A stretch of 64,000 nucleotides of DNA. Source: Mesostigma viride. Its lineage: Eukaryota > Streptophyta > Mesostigmatophyceae > Mesostigmatales > Mesostigmataceae. A program made the position numbers and the translations under genes. The stretch lies in the NCBI GenBank assembly GCA_009746045.1, contig RPFO01001685.1, positions 1-64,000 of the forward strand, written 5' to 3'. Below the pieces are notes generated by a model that saw only the letters and a list, made by a program, of their open reading frames with translations, was not told where the DNA came from and did no database searches. Positions 58,001 to 64,000 of this stretch are shown here, piece after piece; within the stretch, counting starts at the first letter, position 1; each line of letters opens with the position of its first letter.

Positions 58001-59339
58001 ATTCCTGTCCCTGTTATGCCCCCCCTTGTCATTCCCAGGTTCGAGGACTACTTCTGCAACCGTGTGAAGCAGCTGACGTACACCTTCCCGGAGGACGCAA
58101 AGACGAGCAACGGGACGCCCTTCTGGTGCGCACCCAAGCGCTTCCCACGCGCTGTCGAGTTCGACGCGAGCGACCCCTCCATGCTCTCCACAATCGTGGC
58201 GGGCGCAAACCTGCGTGCCGAGACGTTTGGCATCCCCCGCCCCGCGTGGGCCAGCGACATGACCCGCATGGCGGCCGAGGCAGCCAAGGTGGCGGTGGAC
58301 CCGTTTGTGCCTAAGGCAGGGGTCAAAATCGTGACCGACGAGAAGGCCACGGCACCGATCGCGGCGGAGGACGATGAGGGCGTGATAGCGGTGCTGCTGG
58401 AGACTCTGAAGAAGGGGGTGGCAAGCCTGCCGCCAAACTACCGCATGAACCCGGTCACGTTTGAGAAGGTGAGTGGAGCGCCAGGGGGGGGGGGGGGGGG
58501 CTGGGGGGAGGGGGAGGGGGGCTGAGGGGGTAGACTTGGGAGGTAACGCGTCTCTTCCATCGGCACTGATGCTACTTGTTCCCTGCCCATCCGTTTGTCT
58601 GTGCCTGCCTTGCCTGGTTCCCTCCCCCACTGCCTTCCTATCCACTTCTCAGGGCCCTCCCTGCGCTCTGTCTGCCCGTGCTCTTTTACTGAAGTATCTG
58701 CTCCCATGTGCTCTCTCCCACGGCTTCCTTTCCCCGCCTGTGCAGGACAACGACGCCAACTTCCACATGGAGCTCATCACGGGTCTCGCCAACATGCGCG
58801 CGCGCAACTACGGCATCCCCGAGGTGGACCGGCTCAAGGCTAAGCTTTTCGCCGGCCGCATTATCCCCGCGATCGCAACTGCCACCGCGCTGGCCACGGG
58901 CCTTGTCTCGCTCGAGCTCTACAAGGTGCTGCAGGGCGCCAAGCTGGAGCAGTACCGCAACTCGTTTGTGAACCTCGCGCTGCCCCTGTTTGCCATGTCG
59001 GAGCCGGTCCCGCCCAAGGTCACGCGCCACGGTGAGCTGGCGTTCTCCGCGTGGGACCGCTGGGTGGTGGAGGGCGACGTGACGCTGCAGGAGCTGCTGG
59101 ATTGGTTTGCGGCCAAGAAGCTCACGGCGTACAGCATCAGCTGCGGCCAGGCGCTCTTGTTTAACAGCATGTTTGCCAAGCATAAGGACCGCATGGACAA
59201 GAAGGTTTCGGCGCTCGCGGTGGAGATTGCCAAGCTCGTCATCCCGCCCAGCCGGCGCCACTTTGACGTGGTCGTCGCGTGCGAGGACGAGGAGGGGGAG
59301 GACGTCGACGTGCCACTTGTCAGCATCCGGTTCCGATGA
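49005..59339 (+). CDS. UBA1: ubiquitin-activating enzyme E1, eleven exons, 1043 aa
   Basis: It adenylates ubiquitin and passes it as a thioester to E2 enzymes. Exons: 49005-49236, 49615-49832, 51642-51962, 52901-52987, 53523-53909, 54523-54721, 55391-55740, 56286-56407, 57197-57388, 58039-58468, 58746-59339; all GT-AG and in phase. Visible features: first Rossmann half with [10 protein letters not shown] and [18 protein letters not shown] at 466-471 (ATP site); [10 protein letters not shown] with Arg505; ALDNVNAR; catalytic Cys622 in MCTVHSF; FHMELI...RARNYGIP; and a C-terminal ubiquitin-fold domain ending [13 protein letters not shown]. Length fits the usual 1040-1080. Wording such as [17 protein letters not shown] and [10 protein letters not shown] is plant-like. 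The start could instead be Met29 ([15 protein letters not shown]), since plant homologues vary here. Introns 2, 3, 5, 6 and 9 carry long simple or tandem repeats. The exon 3/4 junction (GTYK/ISGVKK) is the least certain. Confidence 0.95.
50820..51385 (+). repeat. (CCCCA)n then (CCCCG)n array in E1 intron 2
   Basis: About 340 bp of mainly CCCCA (50820-51060) grades through CCCGA into about 230 bp of CCCCG/CCGCC (51150-51380), ending in CCCA units. The C-runs are on the sense strand, so the pre-mRNA is C-rich and the template DNA strand G-rich. Long frames across it are repeat products. Confidence 0.95.
52055..52425 (+). repeat. (GGGT)n then GGGC/GGCAG array in E1 intron 3
   Basis: About 240 bp of GGGT with one GTGT interruption at about 52120. 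From 52275 it becomes GGGC units and a twice-repeated GGGCAGAAAGGACGGC block. The G-runs are on the sense strand, so the transcript itself could form RNA quadruplexes. Confidence 0.95.
54070..54297 (+). repeat. 24-bp minisatellite in E1 intron 5
   Basis: About nine degenerate units of ACGTTTGTACAAGAACCGGATATT, with GAGATTT and GGATATT variants alternating. Intron 5 also ends with a run of about 25 C just before the exon 6 acceptor (54491-54515). Confidence 0.85.
54870..55205 (+). repeat. tandem repeats in E1 intron 6
   Basis: Two arrays. The first (54890-55000) is irregular, with AATAATAGGCTCATGGGTGCG. The second (55078-55205) has four units of 34 bp, ACAGGAGCCATACACTG plus CGTTATATATATGCAG. 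Confidence 0.85.
57460..57880 (+). repeat. GGGT/GGGC array in E1 intron 9
   Basis: GGGT units at both ends (57461-57525, 57805-57875) enclose about 280 bp of GGGC with periodic GGCGGC interruptions. The symmetrical GGGT-GGGC-GGGT layout suggests that expansion started from the inside of a GGGT array. G-runs are on the sense strand. Confidence 0.95.
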
Positions 59340-59692
59340 AGGGCTCGCTAGTCTTGTGGAGGATGGTTGCCCTGTAGTCATGGCATTTTTCTTGGTGCTT
59401 TCTCGTGTCAAGAGGTGAATTCGTGATCCTGGTCTTATCGTTATTGGGTCAGTGGAAAAGTAATGTTTGTTGTGAGTTTTCAAGCGATGAATTTGGCTGT
59501 GATTTGCCTCGCATAACAAACATTATTACTATGTGCATGCATGTTGAGTGCATGCTAGATATGGTTGCTGACGCTTGAAAGTGCCACGTGTTGCTAAGAC
59601 TATTTTGCCTTTTGATCAACTAATAATAAATCCATATATGCACCATTTTTTGGGTCGCAAGGTAAAGTCCTCGAGATCTATCGATGGGATGT
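59340..59692 (+). other. 3' region of the E1 gene
   Basis: It probably holds the 3' UTR. An AATAAA motif occurs at about 59626-59631 (CTAATAATAAATCC), a possible but unproven poly(A) signal. The sequence then reaches CCAACCAGA, the target of the adjacent ORF1-only LINE-B insertion. Confidence 0.45.
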
Positions 59693-59701
59693 CCAACCAG
59701 A

Positions 59702-60921
59702 ATTGAATTGAATTGAATTGTAACATAACTCCGTTGGGAGGATATGTAGCACATAGCCCAGAGAAGGGCCATATGGCCTATCATACATTCTAAGCTACTT
59801 CCTGCAAGGGTGGGAATGTAAACAACACTTGCTCTAGGTGCACTAGGGCACCTGCACCACCCAGAGTTTCAGGCAACACCCAGCTAAGGGGAGCCTGTCA
59901 TATAGGTGGGGAAGATCAGCACAGCTATACAAGAGCTAGGGCATGGCTTCTCAGCAGGGAGTGACCCCCTGCATGGGCACTGCATAATTAAATAAAGCTA
60001 GGCATCATCTGGAGGGTGGCTCATCATAGGCACATGCACATGTACATGACTAAAAAGGCTAGGCTCAGCTGGTATAGTGCCTGTAGTAGGCGGGCATGTA
60101 CAAGGCCGCTGTCTAACTATTCTACACTACTGCTGCTGTATTCCCCTAGGCTGGGGCTACTGGAGTCGCTGGGGCCGCGGTGGTCGAGGGGGTCGCGTGC
60201 CAGGGCTTGTGGCCGACGTAGATGGCCGCCCCCTTCCAGTACACCGGCTGGCCCGCCTTGGTCTGCCGGAGCTGGAGGTAGGTCGGCCAGAGCTCCCGTC
60301 GCCGTTGTTGCTGCGCCAGGGTCAAGTCGTCGTCCACGGTGAAGGGAGTGTTCTCGAGCCGCTTGCGGCGTCTGAGAAACGAAATCTTGTCCGCTGGGCT
60401 GTCAAAGATGAGAAGAAGCGGAGGCGCCCCTGTATTACCCCGCGCGCGGGGTAGGCGGTGGGTGGTCAGCTTAATCTCACCAAGGAGGCCCATGCGTGCA
60501 AGGATTTTGCTCTCAAACGCACGTGCAAGCTTCTCGGAATTCTCACCTTCCACCATGTCGAAGTTCTTGAGTATATGGCGTTGAGGCTGCGCTTGGCGAG
60601 CTCGGCCTCCTCGCGGAGGTCAAGCGTCTGCCGTTGGAGCTGGGCTGCGACGGCGGAGGTGGTGGAGGTGGTATGTTGCTTAAGCATGTCCGCCCAGGTC
60701 GTGATGGGAGGAGCATCGCCGGCCAGGCCAGCAGGGGCTGGCTTGGCGGCAATGTCCTTCACCGCCTGGGCGGTGAGGCCTGCGGTGTTCTGCAGGACCT
60801 CGATAGCGACATTGGCATTGTCCCTAAGACGCTGGTCGATGTCGCGGAGCTGGGCGGTGATGGAGTCGGTGGAGGCGGAGGGGGGGGTGGGGGTGGAGGC
60901 GAGGAGGGTGGCGGTGCATGG
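59702..60921 (-). mobile_element. ORF1-only LINE-B unit with target duplication; most complete copy
   Basis: It is flanked by CCAACCAGA at 59693-59701 and 60922-60930. On the minus strand it encodes about 255 codons of an ORF1-like protein: a Pro/Ser/Thr-rich start, a coiled-coil-like region (LRDIDQRLRDNANVAIEVLQN...QLQRQTLDLREEAELAKRSLNAI), then VEGENSEKLARAFESKIL, LLIFDSPADKISFLRRRKRL, FTVDDDLTLAQQQRRRELWP and VYWKGAAIYVGHKPW, stop near 60146. A two-base TA insertion (ATATAC near 60572) shifts the frame. A 400-bp 3' UTR ends with ATGTGCTACAT, a CTCCCAACGGAG hairpin and an AATTG-repeat tail. No RT is present, and the target repeats show that this is a complete insertion. Confidence 0.8.
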
Positions 60922-61139
60922 CCAACCAGAGCAGGCCAGAAATCTGGAGAATCTGGACCATGACCAGTCCAGCTAGCTCGGACCATGTGCACAGCCGGCG
61001 CTGCATGGCGGTCGATGTCGCTCACTGCTGGCATTGTATAGAAACATACCGGTCGCCTCGGTCGACACGGGCCGCGCACCAGCATGCTATAGACATGTCT
61101 CACTAAATACTGCAGCAGCATACACCAATCAATGAATGA

Positions 61140-61792
61140 ATTAAACTCGTGCTCCCGTTGGGGAGTCACGGAGCACCGAAGTGCTTTAATCCCTGTGTGC
61201 ACACAACAGGTAGAAAGGGCAGAGACCCCCTTTCTCCTTCATGCCAAAGGCATGCCACAGCTGCAATCGGACTCGGTAAACGATCCGGCAAGATCTGTGG
61301 GTGCAATAAGACCCATGTGAGCATATCATAACAAGGAGAGTGGGCAAGTAATCTGAGCATAGCCAGGACGTAGCATGGCTGTTCAAGGACCGTAAGCTAA
61401 GGCTATGGCCGGCTGGTTGTGTACCGTGTGTCAGTGTTAGCGGAGCACTTGACTAGGTATGGTGGCACAGCTAGGCAAATATTCTATGCATGGCTGCGGT
61501 GCCCGCCGCGGGCAGTGACTACCAATGGATACAAGCTAGGGCTATTAGCTATTCTAGCCCGCAGGGGGCGTCGAGATCTCACATCTTGTGGCTGATCATC
61601 AGGTCCCCGCCCCTCCATTACACCTTGGGCTTCGATCTGGGGCCGCCCTGCATGCTTGTGGCGGAGGTATTCTGGGGCCACAGGTCGCGTCGCTGCTGCT
61701 GCTGAGCGGGGGTCAGGTCGTCGTCCAGCGTCCAGGTGAGGTCGTGCAACCTCTTGCGATCGACGAGACTGAGAAAGGAACCGCTGCTTGTA
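61140..61792 (-). mobile_element. ORF1-only LINE-A unit, 5'-truncated
   Basis: Minus strand: ORF1 C-terminal segment (frameshifted; compare KQRFLYRRKRL at 40480-40500), a stop at the CTAG just after CCTGCGGG (61558-61562), the 3' UTR, hairpin CTCCCCAACGGGAG and a TTAATTCATT tail. Several 3-6 base insertions distinguish it from the 39880-40610 copy. Confidence 0.7.
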
Positions 61793-61974
61793 CGTCCTAC
61801 ATGCTAGCTGTTTGTCCATGTACATGCATGCACTTACCACTGGACGTACACTCCAAGCCCCGAGGAACAAACGCACGTGTACTCTGATCGCGTGATTTTC
61901 AAGTTTTTGTAGCTAAATTGTACGTGTAGCCTGAATTGTATGGCTGGCTAGATGTATACATGTTGCTCTGAACG

Positions 61975-62140
61975 AGCTAGCCAGCCATACATTTCTGGCC
62001 TGCGCTGGTTGTCTCCTTGATACATGCAAGGCTACACACGTGTACTGACGATGTACAATTCCATCCACCTCCATTTTCAAATTTCCATCATCCTGAACTG
62101 ATGACTCAACAAAATCACATGTGCAATGTAGTGATCAGAT
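61975..62140 (+). mobile_element. Penelope-like 3' end fragment, rearranged
   Basis: TTTCTGGCCTGCGCTGGTTGTCTCCTTGATA at 61989-62019 is the Penelope-like terminus. The block that normally precedes it (CATCCACCTCC...CATCATCCTGAAC) follows it here at 62055-62100, as if two copies were joined or the end were circularly permuted, which would suit tandem or circular pseudo-LTR intermediates. Confidence 0.5.
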
Positions 62141-62202
62141 AACAGTGATCGGGCTAGGATAAGACTGATAACAGTGATCAGGCTAGCTTAATTGAGCTAT
62201 AG

Positions 62203-62607
62203 GCGCGAAACTCGGGGGCCTTTTAACTTTGGCGATCGACAAATGACCGCTTACTCACCAGCCCGAGCTTGCATAGGACCTCGCCGCAAGCAATGGGACG
62301 AACGCGGCCAGCAGGCGGGGGGGCGTCGTCTTTAATTCAGGAGGGTAATGAGGCGTGCCCCAGCCAGCCAAGGGCGCGCCGCTGGGGCCAGGTACCCCGC
62401 GGCCAAGTCGGCGGCAGCCTCAAAGAGTGCGGTCGCCCCGCCATGCATGCATGGCCCGCCATCACGAAGAGGCAGGTGCTCGTAGCCCCAGCCCGAGGGG
62501 CCGGTGGATGAGGCGTTCGGCAGAATATTCCTTGAGCACAGCCGTGAACATGTCCAGGTCCAGGACAATAGGCGGGGGCGGGGGGGTGGCCGGGGCGGGC
62601 ACCGCAA
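62203..62607 (-). pseudogene. restriction-endonuclease-type retrotransposon, internal RT fragment
   Basis: It aligns with 9823-10200 of the main copy (PAPATPPPPPIVLDLDMF, NASSTGPSGWGYEHL, GATALFEAAADLAAG). It has seven Cs where the main copy has six, which keeps the zinc-finger and RT parts in one frame. Against the main copy it has eight insertions of 2-8 bp and no deletions, and these break its own frame downstream. Confidence 0.8.
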
Positions 62608-64000
62608 AGGCAGCCGTATATATTCACATTGAGAATAATAAATTAATTACGGAGGTGAGATTGGCATGCAACAGTAGGAAAAAACCCGACAAGAAGAAGA
62701 ACCCTGAAGAAAGCAATAGATATAGTAATCTGACACGATATATATTGATAAATCAGACGAATGAAAAATTACGGTGACCAGTTGAGATTGGCATGCAACA
62801 TAAGGAAAACCCCGAAAAGAAGAAGAACCCTGAAGAAACAATATGTATTCATTGAGAATGATAGATTACGGAGGTGAGATGGGCATGCAACATAAGGAAA
62901 AAACCGAAACGGAGAATAACCGTGAGAAATTAATAGGAATCTGACACGGACATCCAAGGATCACGCCAGCTGCACAAGGTACAACTAACTACATCACAAA
63001 ACTACGACTCGCTGCAACAGCGCTGCCGGCCCACCATATATGCAGGATCGATTTCGATAGTACCGGCTACGCCCCCTTCTAATAAAGAAGGTTCTGGACA
63101 GCCGTGTTCAGCCCGTCTCACGTTGCGAGACTGAACAAGTCTCGCGTGCAGACACGTGTGTAGTACTCCTACACACAGATCTCGAGTGATTTATCTAGTA
63201 CCAAATCCGAAAGAAGGCTACTAGTTGCATACTCCCCGGAAAGGAGAACTTTTGCGGATGACTGTAGGTGTAAGTTGGCGATGCCCTAGGATCCGGAGAT
63301 GTCCGTCCTATAGTCAGCGAAAGTTGGTGCGAGAGGTCCCCAGTTCGATTCCGGTCGGATTCATTCAAGCAGATCGCGCTTTTCCGCGTTTTCCGCGGAC
63401 CGGCACTGAACGCAAATGGTTTTCACCTTTGCGGCGTGCCTGATCAGAATATGCAGGCCTGGGAGGGATCTAGACCGCATGGGTCGCGACAAAGTCGGCC
63501 CGGGCAGTGCGGCGGAATAACACATCAGCCACGGTGCGAGTCAGTGACAGGCACTGCCGCCAATACGAGGACCACTTGCGGGCTGACCACGGGGCGGTCT
63601 GACCCTCGAGGTCGGGGCGCTGGCAGCACTCGTGAAAAAACTCCGCTGTCTTTGGGCATGATAGATGCAAGGCCCCGAACTCCTCAAGGACAAAGGGGAT
63701 GACCCCGTGGGGCCCCACATTGCCGTAGGAGGCAAACTTGTCGCGCTCAGCCACAGCGGCAGCGCAGCGCCGGCATCGATCCACAGCCGCCCGGAGGATG
63801 TGGCGACCGGAGAGCGGCCGAGCCTGGCTTATCTCTGGCACGGAGACATCGATGAGCAGGTGGCAACCCTGGCAGCCCGTCGTAGTCAAGCACGGTAATG
63901 TCGGGGCGGTGGTTGGGTGAGTAGAGGGCGGCCCCATCCGCGTCCTCGCACTTGATGGTGGAGTGGGGAAACGATATATATAGTGGCCGGGCTTTCTGTT
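62608..64000 (-). pseudogene. restriction-endonuclease-type retrotransposon, C-terminal part and triplicated 3' UTR
   Basis: From the right edge to 63470 the minus strand encodes the nuclease end (PDITVL-like frame, CHLLIDVSV, then SGRHILRAAVD, RDKFASYGNVGPH, ADVLFRRTARADFVATHAV, stop). The 3' UTR is interrupted by the SINE-like insert 63051-63445. It continues to 62620 with its last about 100 bp present in three tandem units (about 62620-62740, 62741-62830, 62828-62945), each with the TTACGG...TTGGCATGCAACA...AACCCTGAAGAA landmarks. It runs off the window at the right. Confidence 0.8.
63051..63445 (+). mobile_element. SINE-like element with tRNA-like segment, copy B
   Basis: Flanked by ATATGCAGG on both sides (about 63040-63050 and 63448-63457). 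It matches copy A from its position 37666 to the end, so it lacks the left 29-bp terminal repeat. The tRNA-like segment (TATAGTCAGCG, GTTCGATTCC) is retained. It differs from copy A by about ten substitutions and at least nine short indels. Confidence 0.65.

Overview
The window is nuclear DNA of a eukaryote, most likely a unicellular member of the green lineage. The reasons are GT-AG introns in every host gene, GC-rich exons, a ubiquitin-activating enzyme that reads most like plant homologues, a plant-type pantothenate synthetase, and a repeat load of Penelope-like, restriction-nuclease-type and LINE-type retroelements as found in algae. The species cannot be named from the sequence.

Host genes. 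Four are supported: an INSIG-family membrane protein on the minus strand (26241-27727, both ends unresolved); pantothenate synthetase panC on the plus strand (30835-35047, five exons, 322 aa); a TMEM230-like two-helix membrane protein on the minus strand (47793-48086, one exon, 97 aa); and a complete ubiquitin E1 gene on the plus strand (49005-59339, eleven exons, 1043 aa). The last two are divergent with about 0.9 kb between them. They are unrelated housekeeping or membrane genes, not a pathway cluster.

Mobile DNA fills the rest. At 335-14210 there is a four-level nest. A LINE-C 3' end is split by a Penelope-like element (582-14132, 7-bp target duplication). That element is split inside its reverse transcriptase by an 8.9-kb terminal-inverted-repeat element (3708-12639), which contains a restriction-endonuclease-type retrotransposon with PHD, RING and C2H2 fingers, preceded by eight near-identical 231-bp repeats. 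At 18719-22707 two different TTAA-flanked inverted-repeat elements lie back to back sharing a TTAA. A third TTAA element occurs twice in opposite orientation (23542-25286, 45388-47136).

The LINE-type sequences fall into families A, B and C. In A and B there are two separate kinds of inserted unit, an endonuclease-RT unit and an ORF1-only unit. Both end in the same short hairpin plus a short-repeat tail, and several have their own target-site duplications. This suggests a split LINE system whose two proteins sit on separately mobile RNAs.

Low-complexity arrays are extreme: a hexamer array of about 0.8 kb (28911-29747), about 490 bp of CCAT inside a LINE 3' end, and G- or C-run arrays in three E1 introns. 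The panC intron 4 is filled with degenerate copies of its own exon-intron junction. Repeat copies differ unusually often by 2-15 bp micro-insertions.
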